Part shown: piece after piece, positions 48,028 through 59,689 of the stretch
Layout of the letters: each line of letters starts with the position of its first letter
Numbering within the stretch: the stretch's first letter is position 1
Program-made: the position numbers and the translations under genes
Source of the DNA: Panopea generosa
Lineage: Eukaryota; Mollusca; Bivalvia; Adapedonta; Hiatellidae
Assembly: GCA_029582155.1 (NCBI GenBank)
Contig: CM055908.1
Coordinates: 24,614,757-24,678,756, forward strand
Direction: 5' to 3'
Length of the DNA stretch: 64,000 nt
The notes under the pieces: model-generated
The model's database searches: none
What the model saw: only the letters and a program-made list of their open reading frames with translations
What the model was told of the DNA's origin: nothing

Positions 48028-49040
48028 AAGCGTAAATTCCTCATGATAAATTATTGTAAAATAAAGTTTCATGGGAGGTAATAAAATAAAAAGTAAAAGT
48101 TTCAACGTATAACAATGGAAAGGGACGTAACAATTTGGGCATTTTACTATATAGCGCATTGAAAAACGTGACTATTCACAATGTGTGCTTTTATCGTTTG
48201 ATTTACTTCCGTTTCTTCGTATTTACTTGTACTACCTCGGCGAAGTTCGTATATCACCATGTATCACGGAAATTGAAGAGAATGTGCGATTAATTAAGAC
48301 TTTGTATTAATGATATATAATTTATAATGCAGATCTACTGTTTTTATGTACGCTTTACACAACAATATTAATAATTTAATTGTTAATATTACATGGAGAA
48401 TTCATACTGGTGACATATCTTGCATATTTAGCACGTGCATTGCGTGATTTTCTATACTATATTCACAATAAACACATCGAAATGGGAAATAGTGAATGTG
48501 GCTGCTTAAAACAAGTGGCTGCATGCTTAAAACAGGTGACTATACATCGTTTTAAAAACAAATAAACATTAATAATTTGGTATAAATAGCATGCCGGTGT
48601 AATATCGCATCTCTGACGGACGAGCCATGTGCATTCATAATTCATAAGCGTAGTTTAATTATGGCGAAGTTTTAACATTTTACGTTATTCAGTAGTTGTG
48701 TGATTCCTCAGTGGTGGTATAGTGGTAAAGCGTCCGCCTCCCATGCAGAAGGTTGTGGGATCGATCCCCGGCAAGACTAACTAAAATTTTATAAATTGTT
48801 TCAAGTTGCTGCATGGTGTTCATTTATAATTCATAATAGCTGTTTTATATTTGCATCAATGTAATTTAATAAGCAATACGTAATTTACAGGTGTTCATAA
48901 ATGTAAAAATAACAACAAAAATTGCTCGCTAGTTTGAAACAGTCTTTTTAACAGTTACTTGTCTTTGTGATGGTTATTTAAGTTCTCGTATGTCTAGTAT
49001 AATTAATATTCTGAATAGTATTAATCAGAACGACAGTCGT
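47426..49040. repeat. Segmental duplication, second copy split by a 0.6-kb insertion
   Basis: 47426-47770 recurs as 48054-48182 (shared AAAGTTTCATGGGAGG, GGGCATTTTACTATATAGCG) and 48797-48995 (shared TTCAAGTTGCTGCATGGTGT, GTGATGGTTATTTAAGTTCT). The block AATTAATATTCTGAATAGTA occurs at both 47866 and 49002, before the dinucleotide tracts. The break in copy 2 holds about 0.6 kb containing a tRNA-Gly-like head. Confidence 0.8.
48712..48776 (+). mobile_element. tRNA-Gly(CCC)-like SINE head
   Basis: GGTGGTATAGTGGTAAAGCG, a CTCCCAT anticodon-loop-like segment and B box GTGGGATCGATCCCC follow a tRNA-Gly layout. The 5' and 3' ends do not pair as an acceptor stem, so this is derived and not a functional tRNA. 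It lies in the 48.2-48.8 kb insertion between duplicated blocks. Confidence 0.5.
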
Positions 49041-49047
49041 GTGCGTG

Positions 49048-49052
<5 letters not shown>

Positions 49053-49138
<86 letters not shown>
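49053..49138. repeat. (CA)n(GA)n compound microsatellite
   Basis: About 19 CA units followed directly by about 24 GA units. It is the third dinucleotide tract attached to the duplicated block. Confidence 0.95.
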
Positions 49139-49140
<2 letters not shown>

Positions 49141-49202
49141 TGAGAAAAGCAAAATATGAGTATGTATATAAATAAATAGCAGGAAAATATGGACACATTT
49201 TT

Positions 49203-50690
49203 GCCGAAAATGGACACAATTTTGCGGAAATCCAATACGAAGAAAATCGATAATCGCCGAAGGCGAATGAACGGGGTATATTAGTTGAAGTTTAAACGGA
49301 AACGGACGAGCGAATATCGGCTTTTATTTTACTTCGGTTAATGGGATTGAAGTAACAGAAGGAAATAGCTTGAAGTTTTATTAGTTACATTATGTTTATA
49401 GACTAACATAAAAAAGCAGACGTAAAATGTTTTCATACGTAAATTGTTTTATTATATTTTACAAAATAGTATTCTCATCATACGTTGGTTATTTAAAGAT
49501 TACACGTATACTTGTTAAGGTTCTTAAAAACATTATCAACAACGTTATCAGAAAATCGGTTGATATTAGTATATAAAGTATTTACCCTTAAGGCTGATTC
49601 ATTAATCATCCAAGGACATACAACGTAACAACAAGATATTTGCTTTTGTCATATTTTACGCATGGGAGAATTTAAACTGGTACATATTTTAGGAAAAGTA
49701 TTGTTGGTATGTTTAATCGTACTGATTCCATGTATCTACTTGTGCCTACTTAAAAGACGACAAAACAGATTCAAAACCTACTTCGTTACTATCGGAGGAC
49801 AAACTATTCCTATAACAGATTTAAAAAATATAAAATGTCTCAAACCTACGTCAATACGGTAAGAATGGAAAGTCGAGAACGTGATGAGTCTGGAGATTCA
49901 ATAAAACATAAAGATCTTAAAGACAAAGATTGGGACGAGGAATTAAATTTTAAACAAACTGGATAAATATGTTGCTTTAAATGTGTTAAATGCAACAAAA
50001 ACATGAGAATAAAGTTTATCTACCAAAGTGAAATAATTAAAAAAATTGTTGTTTACAAAATGAATCAATTTGTAAAGTATTAAACATTGATGATCAAAAT
50101 GGACATCCTCTTTTAACAGTGAAATAAGATTTGTCTTCCGAAAGTGAGATAAGATGTGATGTGTACACATTCTATGTCTATATAAAAACTTCGTGGTAGC
50201 TTGCAGTATATGTAATTCGCATGTATTTCAAATTTAACTCTTGCGTGCTTCCTCAATCCTGATTGAGGATTTAGTTTTAACTCCTCATTTAAATGAGTTA
50301 ACTCTGCGATTCTAATGCAAGACTTTAGAAACAAGGAGTCAACAAAAAACGGTTGAAGATTTAAAAAACATTACACATTGTTTTAAACTTGTTTGATAAC
50401 ATTAAATAGCGTGACTAAAGCGAAATGTATGCAACCAACAAAATAAAATGTGATATGCACATTCTATGCCCATATAAAATGAATTAAAAGTGAACAAATC
50501 ATTCAGTAGTTTGCTGTCGCCGTGGATGTTTGCCTGTAATCTTTGTAAAAAGGAGTATAAACGTAAAGAAATTATGCTTCCGTTTCCGTTTAAGATCGTT
50601 TGTGATAACTTCAACAAATATACCGTGTTCGTTCGCCTTAGCGATTATCGATTTTCTTCGTATTGGATTTACGCAAAATTGTGTCCATAT
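49203..50690. mobile_element. Possible DNA element bounded by roughly 110-bp inverted repeats
   Basis: The left arm (about 49207-49320) contains CCAATACGAAGAAAATCGAT at 49232; the same 20 bases occur inverted near 50645-50668 (right arm about 50570-50690). Both arms continue with related sequence, including ATGGACACAATTTTGCG and AAACGGAAACGGA. The roughly 1.25-kb interior holds a TATAAAG box (49572-49578), a 66-codon open frame at 49662-49862, an overlapping 43-codon frame at 49835-49966, two hairpins near 50251-50297 and a repeated TGTGATRTG..CATTCTATG motif. No transposase is recognisable and no target duplication was defined. Confidence 0.5.
49662..49862 (+). CDS. Small hypothetical membrane-protein ORF inside the inverted-repeat element
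   Basis: 66 codons, opening MGEFKLVHILGKVLLVCLIV. A single hydrophobic helix at about residues 6-30 is followed by KRRQNRFK, giving a type III/signal-anchor look, then a short polar tail. A TATAAAG box lies 84-90 bp upstream. It overlaps a second frame at 49835-49966 (43 codons; opens MSQTYVNTVRMESRERDESG; highly charged). I recognise neither. They may be chance openings in AT-rich sequence; the case for coding rests only on the helix and the upstream box. Confidence 0.2.
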   Translation: MGEFKLVHILGKVLLVCLIVLIPCIYLCLLKRRQNRFKTYFVTIGGQTIPITDLKNIKCLKPTSIR

Positions 50691-51404
50691 TTTACACCTT
50701 TTTTCCCTAAACATATATTACTCCTGGCGGGGTTCCGCCTCTGATCTTGGGTAAGATAAGTAAATGTAAGACTGTACAGGGTCGGCTTACTCCATAATAT
50801 ATACAACTATAAGATAAGTAAATGTAAGACTGAACACACCTAACTTCCATCTCATGATAATGATTCTATCAACACACAATGAAGACAGCAACCATAACAC
50901 TAACTTCCATCTCATAGAAATGATTCCATTAACACGCAGTGAAGAAAGACATTATAACGCTTGCGTTCTTCTGAGTCGTCCTGTTTTATCATTCAGTAGA
51001 CATGCACGTTGTGGAAGAATGATATAGATAAAGTATCGGCATCACAGATGTAGTATGTTCCAAAAATAAAGACACGATGTGGACCTCTTGAACACTTTAA
51101 GATATGTTCATTCGACGGAAGCGTTATTGGGACGTTGGTGATGGATGGATGTACACTTTATTATACAAACCCAAAACAGGCCATGTTGATGTAGAAGTTA
51201 AGCAATGGGTCACTTTGGCAATAAATAAATACGAGTTTAAAATTGATATCTAATGTTGTTGATTTTTGCTAATTAATTTATTACAGCAAAACTATGTTTA
51301 TGTGAAAAGAAACGCGTATAAAACGTAGTCCCGGGTAGTATTGGGGACCACGTGATGAAAAGCGCCGTTTCGAAACACTGTTTTATATTTCTGTTGAGAT
51401 ACTG

Positions 51405-51480
51405 TTGGCGATGGCAAGAGTGTTAACCGCTAACACCAGAGGTTGTAGGTTACATCCACGGCTCAGCTCGACCCGATGAT
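51405..51480 (+). mobile_element. tRNA-like SINE head
   Basis: GGCGATGGCAAGAGTG followed by CAGAGGTTGTAGGTTACATC gives weak A and B boxes just left of the 46-bp array. Confidence 0.35.
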
Positions 51481-51499
51481 CTCTGAAAAAAACAAATTG

Positions 51500-54400
51500 G
51501 TGTGGTGTGAAGGCAGTTGTTGATGTTGGTTGAAGGCGGTTGTTACTGTGGTATGAAGGCGGTTGTTGATGTTGGTTGAAGGCGGTTGTTACTGTGGTAT
51601 GAAGGCGGTTGTTGATGTTGGTTGAAGGCGGTTGTTACTGTGGTATGAAGGCGGTTGTTGATGTTGGTTGAAGGCGGTTGTTACTGTGGTGTGAAGGCGG
51701 TTGTTGATGTTGGTTGAAGGCGGTTGTTACTGTGGTGTGGAGGCGGTTGTTGATGTTGGTTGAAGGCGGTTGTTACTGTGGTGTGGAGGCGGTTGTTGAT
51801 GTTGGTTGAAGGCGGTTGTTACTGTGGTGTGGAGGCGGTTGTTGATGTTGGTTGAAGGCGGTTGTTACTGTGGTGTGGAGGCGGTTGTTGATGTTGGTTG
51901 AAGGCGGTTGTTACTGTGGTGTGGAGGCGGTTGTTGATGTTGGTTGAAGGCGGTTACTGTGGTGTGGAGGCAGTTGTTGATGTTGGTTGAAGGCAGTTGT
52001 TACTGTGGTGTGAAGGCGGTTGTTGATGTTGGTTGAAGGCGGTTGTTACTGTGGTGTGGAGGCGGTTGTTGATGTTGGTTGAAGGCGGTTGTTACTGTGG
52101 TGTGAAGGCGGTTGTTGATGTTGGTTGAAGGCGGTTGTTACTGTGGTGTGGAGGCGGTTGTTGATGTTGGTTGAAGGCGGTTGTTACTGTGGTGTGGAGG
52201 CGGTTGTTGATGTTGGATGAAGGCAGTTGTTACTGTGGTGTGGAGGCGGTTGTTGATGTTGGTTGAAGGCAGTTGTTACTGTGGTGTGGAGGCGGTTGTT
52301 GATGTTGGTTGAAGGCAGTTGTTACTGCGGTGTGGAGGCGGTTTTTGATGTTGGTTGAAGGCAGTTGTTACTGTGGTGTGGAGGCGGTTGTTGATGTTGG
52401 TTGAAGGCGGTTGTTACTGTGGTGTGGAGGCGGTTGTTGATGTTGGTTGAAGGCGGTTTTACTGTGGTGTGGAGGCGGTTGTTGATGTTGGTTGAAGGCG
52501 GTTGTTACTGTGGTGTGGAGGCGGTTGTTGATGTTGGTTGAAGGCGGTTGTTACTGTGGTGTGGAGGCGGTTGTTGATGTTGGTTGAAGGCAGTTGTTAC
52601 TGTGGTGTGGAGGCGGTTGTTGATGTTGGTTGAAGGCGGTTGTTACTGTGGTGTGGAGGCGGTTGTTGATGTTGGTTGAAGGCGGTTGTTACTGCGGTGT
52701 GGAGGCGGTTGTTGATGTTGGTTGAAGGCAGTTGTTACTGTGGTGTGGAGGCGGTTGTTGATGTTGGTTGAAGGCGGTTGTTACTGTGGTATGAAGGCGG
52801 TTGTTGATGTTGGTTGAAGGCGGTTGTTACTGTGGTGTGGAGGCGGTTGTTGATGTTGGTTGAAGGCGGTTGTTACTGTGGTGTGGAGGTGGTTGTTGAT
52901 GTTGGTTGAAGGCGGTTCCTACTGTGGTGTGGAGGCGGTTGTTGATGTTGGTTGAAGGCGGTTGTTACTGCGGTGTGGAGGCGGTTGTTGATGTTGGTTG
53001 AAGGCGGTTGTTACTGTGGTGTGGAGGTGGTTATTGATGTTGGTTGAAGGCGGTTACTGTGGTGTAGAGGCGGTTGTTGATGATGGTTGAAGGCAGTTGT
53101 TACTGTGGTGTGAAGGCGGTTGTTGATGTTGGTTGAAGGCGGTTGTTACTGTGGTGTGGAGGCGGTTGTTGATGTTGGTTGAAGGCGGTTGTTACTGTGG
53201 TGTGGAGGCGGTTGTTGATGTTGGTTGAAGGCAGTTGTTACTGTGGTGTGGAGGCGGTTGTTGATTTTGGTTGAAGGCAGTTGTTACTGTGGTGTGGAGG
53301 CGGTTGTTGATGTTGGTTGAAGGCGGTTGTTACTGTGGTGTGGAGGCGGTTGTTGATGTTGGTTGAAGGCGGTTGTTACTGTGGTGTGGAGGCGGTTGTT
53401 GATGTTGGTTGAAGGCGGTTGTTACTGTGGTGTGTAGGCGGTTGTTGATGTTGGTTGAAGGCGGTTGTTACTGTGGTGTGGAGGCGGTTGTTGATGTTGG
53501 TTGAAGGCGGTTGTTACTGTGGTGTGGAGGCGGTTGTTGATGTTGGTTGAAGGCGGTTGTTACTGTGGTGTGGAGGCGGTTGTTGATGTTGGTTGAAGGC
53601 AGCTGATACTATTGTATGTAGGCGGTTGTTGAAGTTGGTTGAAGGCAGTTGTTACTGTGGTGTGGAGGCGGTTGTTGATGTTGGTTGAAGGCGAATGTTA
53701 CTGTGGTGTGGAGGCGGTTGTTGATGTTGGTTGAAGGCAGTTGTTACTGTGGTGTGGAGGCGGTTGTTGATGTTGGTTGAAAGCAGTTGTTACTGTGGTG
53801 TGGAGGCGGTTGTTGATGTTGGTTGAAGGCGAATGTTACTGTGGTGTGGAGGCGGTTGTTGATGTTGGTTGAAGGCGAATATTACTGTGGTGTGGATGCG
53901 GTTGTTGATGTTGGTTGAAGGCGGTTGTTACTGTGGTGTGGAGCCGGTTGTTGATGTTGGTTGAAGGCGGTTGTTACTGTGGTGTGGAGGCGGTTGTTGA
54001 TGTTGGTTGAAGGCAGCTGTTACTGTGGTGTGGAGGCGGTTGTTGATGTTGGTTGAAGGCAGTTGTTACTGTGGTGTGGAGGCGGTTGTTGATGTTGGTT
54101 GAAGGCGAATGTTACTGTGGTGTGGAGGCGGTTGTTTATGTTGGTTGAAGGCAGTTGTTACTGTGGTGTGGAGGCAGTTGTTGATGTTGGTTGAAGGCGA
54201 ATGTTACTGTGGTGTGGAGGCGGTTGTTGATGTTGGTTGAAGGCAGTTGTTACTGTGGTGTGGAGGCGGTTGTTGATGTTGGTTGAAGGCGAATGTTACT
54301 GTGGTGTGGAGGCGGTTGTTGTTGTTGGTTGAAGGCAGTTGTTACTGTGGTGTGGAGGCGGTTGTTGATGTTGGTTGAAGGCGAATGTTACTGTGGTGTG

Positions 54401-55290
54401 GAGGCGGTTGTTGATGTTGGTTGAAGGCAGTTGTTACTGTGGTGTGGAGGCGGTTGTTGATGTTGGTTGAAGGCGAATGTTACTGTGGTGTGGAGGCGGT
54501 TGTTGATGTTGGTTGAAGGCAGTTGTTACTGTGGTGTGGAGGCGGTTGTTGATGTTGGTTGAAGGCGGTTACTGTGGTGTGGAGGCGGTTGTTGATGTTG
54601 GTTGAAGGCGGTTGTTGATGTTGGTTGAAGGCGGTTGCTACTGTGGTGTGGAGGCGGTTGTTGATGTTGGTTGAAGGCAGTTGTTACTGTGGTGTGGAGG
54701 CGGTTGTTGATGTTGGTTGAAGGCGAATGTTACTGTGGTGTGGAGGCGGTTGTTGATGTTGGTTGAAGGCGAATGTTACTGTGGTGTGGAGGCGGTTGTT
54801 GATGTTGGTTGAAGGCGAATGTTACTATGGTGTGGAGGCGGTTGTTGATGTTGGTTGAAGGCAGTTGTTACTGTGGTGTGGAGGCGGTTGTTGATGTTGG
54901 TTGAAGGCAGTTGTTACTGTGGTGTGGAGGCGGTTGTTGATGTTGGTTGAAGGCGAATGTTACTGTGGTGTGGAGGCGGTTGTTGATGTTGGTTGAAGGC
55001 AGTTGTTACTGTGGTGTGGAGGCGGTTGTTGATGTTGGTTGAAGGCGAATGTTACTGTGGTGTGGAGGCGGTTGTTGATGTTGGTTGAAGGCGGTTGTTA
55101 CTGTGGTGTGGAGGCGGTTGTTGATGTTGGTTGAAGGCGAATGTTACTGTGGTTTGGACGCTGTTGTTGATGTTGGTTGAAGGCAGTTGTTACTGTGGTG
55201 TGGAGGCGGTTGTTGATGTTGGTTGAAGGCGGTTTTTACTGTGGTGTGGAGGCGGTTGTTGATGTTGGTTGAAGGCGGTTGGGGCGGTTG
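51500..55290. repeat. 46-bp GT-rich satellite, about 82 copies
   Basis: The unit contains GAAGGCGGTTGTTACTGTGG and GGAGGCGGTTGTTGATGTTG. In the consensus, G greatly exceeds C on the plus strand (21 against 3 per unit), a strong strand asymmetry. Variants at one site (GCGGTTGTT, GCAGTTGTT, GCGAATGTT) are patterned; from about 54060 to 54530 two variants alternate strictly, a 92-bp higher-order repeat. There is no gene inside. Confidence 0.95.
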
Positions 55291-57185
55291 TTGATGTTGA
55301 TTGGAGGCGTTTGTTGATGTGGTGTGGAGGCGGTTGTTGATGTTGGTTGAAGGCAGTTGTTGATGTTGGTAAGAGGCAGTTGTTGATGTGGTGCGGAGGC
55401 GATTGTTGATGTTGGTTGGAGGCGGTTGTTGATGTGGTTTGGGGCGGTTGTTGATGTTGGTTGGAGGCAGTTGTTGATGTGGGTTGGAGGCGGTTGTTGA
55501 TGTTGGTTGGAGGCGGTTGTTTGTGTGAGGGGTGGCAGTTGTTGATGTTGGTTGTTGATGTGGTGTGTGGGGGTTGTTGATGTTGGTTGGGGGCAGTTGT
55601 TGATGTGGTTTGGGGCGGTTGTTGATGTTGGTTGGAGGGGGTTGTTGATGTGGGTTGGAGGTGGTTGTTGATGTTGGTTGGAGGCAGTTGTTGATGTGGT
55701 GTGGGGGTGGTTGGTGATGTTGGTTGGAGGCGGTTGTTGGTGTGAGTGGGCGGCGGTTGTTGATGTTGGTTGGAGGCGGTTGTTGATGTGGGTTGGAGGT
55801 GGTTGTTGATGTTGGTTTGAGGCAGTTGTTGATGTGGTGTGGGGGTGGTTGGTGATGTTGGTTGGAGGCGGTTGTTGGTGTGAGTGGGCGGCGGTTGTTG
55901 ATGTTGGTTGGAGGCGGTTGTTGATGTGGGTTGGTGGCGGCGATTGTTGATGATGTGGGTTGTAGGTGGTTGTTGATGTTGGTTGGAGGAGGTTGTTGAT
56001 GTGGGTTGGAGAGGTTGTTGTTGTTGGTTGTAGGTGGTTGTTGTGGGTTGTAGGTGGTTGTTCATGTTGGTTTGAGGAGGTTGTTGATGTTGGTTGGAGG
56101 AGGTTGTTGATGTTGGTTGGAGGCGGTTTTTGTTATGGGTTGGAGGCGGTTGTTGATGTGGGTTGGAGGTGGTTGTTGATGTTAGTTGGAGAAGGTTGTT
56201 GATGTTGGTTAGAGGAGGATGTTGATGTTGGTTGGAGTAGGTTGTTGAAGTTGGTTGGAGGTGGTCGTTGATGTTGGTTGAAGGTGGTTGTTGTTGTTGG
56301 TTGGATGCGGTTGTTGTTGTGGGTTTTAGGCGGTTGTTGATGTTGGTTGGAGGCGGTTGTTGTTTTGGGTTGTAGGCGGTTGTTGATGTTGGTTAGAGGA
56401 GGATGTTGATGTTGGTTGGAGTAGGTTGTTGATGTTGGTTGGAGGCGGTTGTTGAAGTTGGTTGGAGGTGGTCGTTGATGTTGGTTGAAGGTGGTCGTTG
56501 TTGTTGGTTGGATGCGGTTGTTGATGTGGTGTGTGGGCGGTTGTTGATGTTGGTTGGAGGCAGTTGTTGATATGGGTTGGAGGCGGTTGTTGATGTTGGT
56601 TGGAGGCGGTTGTTTGTGTGAGGGGTGGCAGTTGTTGATGTTGGTTGTTGATGGTTGTTGATGTGGTGTGTGGGGGTTGTTGATGTTGGTTGGAGGCAGT
56701 TGTTGATGTGGTTTGGGGCGGTTGTTGATGTTGGTTGGAGGGGGTTGTTGATGTGGGTTGGAGATGGTTGTTGATGTTGGTTGGTGGCAGTTGTTGATGT
56801 GGTGTGGGGGCGGTTGGTGATGTTGGTTGGAGGCGGTTGTTGGTGTGAGTGGGTGGAGGTTGTTGATGTTGGTTGGAGGCGGTTGTTGATGTGGGTTGGT
56901 GTCGGCGGTTGTTGATGATGTGGGTTGTATTAGGTTGTTGATGTTGGTTGGAGGAGGTTGTTGATGTGGGTTGGATGCGGTTGTTGTTGTGGGTTGTAGG
57001 CGGTTGTTGATGTTGGTTAGAAGAGGATGTTGATGTTGGTTGGAGGCGGTTGTTGATGTGGGTTGGAGGCGGTTGTTGTAGGTTGGAGGCGGTTGTTGAT
57101 GTGGGTTGGAGGTGGTCGTTGATGTTGGTTGAAGGTGGTTGTTGTTGGTGGTTGGATGCGGTTGTTGATGTGGTTGGAGGTAGTT
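55290..57185. repeat. Irregular GT-rich tandem repeat, unit about 23-27 bp
   Basis: A continuation of the 46-bp array with the TTACTGT half mostly lost. Units are variants of GGTTGGAGGCGGTTGTTGAT with interspersed GATGTGG. Longer segments of about 1 kb appear twice (compare 55440-55950 and 56540-57000), showing a higher-level duplication. Confidence 0.85.
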
Positions 57186-58261
57186 GGTTTGGTTAATGGC
57201 CCAGGTTTAAAGGGACACTGACCAATTTTGATAAATTTCACTTGGAACTCTTTCTGAATATTATGTTGACATGATACAAATGTATGTTCTTTATTAAAGA
57301 AATACAGATATATGTGCCGGCCTTTGATTTCAGTTCACTTTTTTAAAAAGGCATAGCTCTGGTAAATAGTTGAATTTATATTTTATAAAAGTTTTCATTC
57401 ACATTTTCAATAATTTTTTTCTTCAACAGTCATACCTTTGAGATGAATATAATTATCTACTCGTATACCGTTATAGTTACAGATGTAAAAGACATATTTG
57501 AGGGTTGTGAACATGAGCAGATGCATGCCCCTTGCCAAGAATCCAAGTACAAGAACCGAGGTCCGAGGTCCAACTTTGTGGCACGTCCATAACCTGATTT
57601 TGGGAGTCCCAAGTAGAATTCTTATATAACTCAACTGATATAATCACACCAATGACAACTGACTGGAATTTTCCGCTCTGTCATTACGATGCACTAATCT
57701 ATGCACACTCTCTTCGCACATATTTGTTCTTGTCTGATTATAATCTCAAGTCGTTGGGATGAACAATTTGGGCGATAAAATGCCTGTTCAATTTATTCTT
57801 GAAATTATTTTTTTTTAATTCCTCAGGAACAAAATAAAACTGTTGTCGACAGGAGGTCATGTAACTTAAAGTTTGTTTGGGCCGATGCGACCCTTGACAG
57901 ACAGGTCAACCTCGAATGTATTTTCTTCTTGTCTCCGAGCATGTAACTCCATTTTGAATTAAAGACTGGGAGCAGTGTCCAGTACATGAATTGAGTTTTC
58001 CACAGTCGTCTCTTAAAGTAATAGTTCTAAAAGCAATATTTCAAAAGACACCCCATCCCAACCACACCCCAACAATAAAATTGCAGAAAAACAATATATT
58101 CCCAATCAACCATGTTACCATGTGACGTAGACGGCCACACTCAATTATATAAATATTCAACTAAGACCTGCAGCAGTTACAGCTTAATGCATACGACTAA
58201 GATCAGTCTAGATTAAGTTGCATATTGAGATGCTATGTGTTGTTTTATACATTTTATAAGT
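57186..58261. other. Intergenic, no gene seen
   Basis: Sequence between the GT-rich satellite and the class II tRNA-headed SINE. The opening AAAGGGACACTGACCAATTT resembles the start of the block near 25872 (AAAGGGGCACTAGACAATGT), suggesting the end of a dispersed repeat. Confidence 0.4.
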
Positions 58262-58462
58262 CGTCGGTGGCCGAGTAGTCTAAGGTGCTGTCGTCTAGTC
58301 ACCACTTGTCTGTCTCATCACTGAGGCGGTCGTGGGTTCGAGTCCAGCTCGGTCCATGAATGTTATTTGAGATACGTGTATCAGTTACTTACAGACGGAC
58401 GGTGGTTATATTCAGATTAATTCTGAGGTTTTCCTCTAGCAATAAAACTGGATACCATTAGA
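58262..58462 (+). mobile_element. SINE with a class II (Ser/Leu-like) tRNA head
   Basis: The head GGTGGCCGAGTAGTCTAAGG, a long variable-arm-like insert and B box GTGGGTTCGAGTCCAGC look like a tRNA with an extra arm. A body with TTCTGAGGTTTTCCTCTAGC and an AATAAAACTGGATAC end follows. Acceptor and T stems pair poorly, which argues against a functional tRNA. Confidence 0.6.
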
Positions 58463-58479
58463 AAAGTAGAGACATTTTT

Positions 58480-59200
58480 CTTCTATTCAGTGTGTACACT
58501 ACTGACAAAGTGAAAGGAGATTTCAAAAATAATGTAGTATTCTTTTTTTATATGAATTCACAAGTCAACCACGACAACGTTTTCAAATATTCCAAATACA
58601 TCAGTAATGCCATTCAAATCATAAAATCAGCATTAAAATAAGGAAAATACATATTTAAATTTAAAAATAACAAGGCTAATTTACCACTGTCACTATGACT
58701 ACCCTGCGGGCTCTCCCGTTTTACAAATGGTTATGTTAGGCATGCAGCCATACAGCATGATCTAAGACGGCGGCGGATGACGACACACATAGTCATATAG
58801 GTATAACCCCACCATTGATTTTTGTTCTTTATTATATGGTAAATAATAAAAGTTTGAACCCTTGACAATCATATAGAGAGAAAAAAGTGAAACTTACACA
58901 TTACTGTTTGCCAACCTCTGCACTACCAAAATATGATGTGAAAAGTAGGGGTCATGTGTCATACAAGAGATTGTCTTCCTGCTCAGTGTATACACTGTCA
59001 ACAAAGTGAAAGTAGACTTCCGAAATCATTTATTCATACCCAAATTTCCAAGCAGTATTTTTTTTTCTAAATTCACAATTCATGACAATGCTGTCAAAAT
59101 GTTCAAAATACACCAATAATGACATTCAAATAAAAAAGAACATTTAATTAAGGAAAATGCATTTTAAAGAAGAAGAAACAAAGATTATTGATAACCGCCA
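58480..59200. repeat. Dispersed repeat, copies 2 (partial) and 3
   Basis: 58480-58690 and 58780-59200 both contain the CTGACAAAGTG/CAACAAAGTG block, an internal T run, and GCCATTCAAA or GACATTCAAA with an AAGGAAAAT end, matching 42200-42640. The two copies are tandem and separated by about 100 bp. Confidence 0.65.
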
Positions 59201-59689
59201 TTATGTGATTACCCCACGGAAACACTTCCTTTTACAATGATGGTACTATGCCGATAGTCCATTATATGTCAATGATGATTTACATTATCAGAAATTTTGA
59301 AACAAAACTCGACCTCATGTTTATTATCTATAGTCGTGTTGTGTCCGTAATAATTAATGTTTCAAGGATTAATCACTTTTTTGTCTTTAATGTACTACAA
59401 TTAACTTTAAAATATCATCAGCTTAAACAAGACAAACACTGACATCCAGACTCATTACAGACTATTTGATTGAACATTTTAGGAAACAGAATTAAAAACA
59501 CCATACACATGCTATGTAACATCAAAAATAATTTATTAAACTTTAAACAAAATACATAATACTGAATTACACGCAAACAATCAGCATTGCATATATTTCT
59601 GGACGGAATAAACATGATATGAGAAGAAAAAACAACCACCTGTATTTGATATAGTACCCAACACATACACAACATGTGTCCTATCAAAT

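Noticed and set aside
48712-48776. Possible functional tRNA-Gly(CCC)
   Set aside because: The ends do not pair as an acceptor stem and the same head type appears in several SINEs.
55190-56065. 291-codon minus-strand open frame rich in Gln, Pro, Thr and Asn
   Set aside because: It lies wholly in the GT-rich satellite. The strand composition (almost no G on the minus strand) removes stop codons, and no non-repetitive coding sequence or splice context is present.
58262-58352. Possible functional class II tRNA (Ser/Leu)
   Set aside because: The T stem and acceptor stem pair poorly and a SINE-like body follows.
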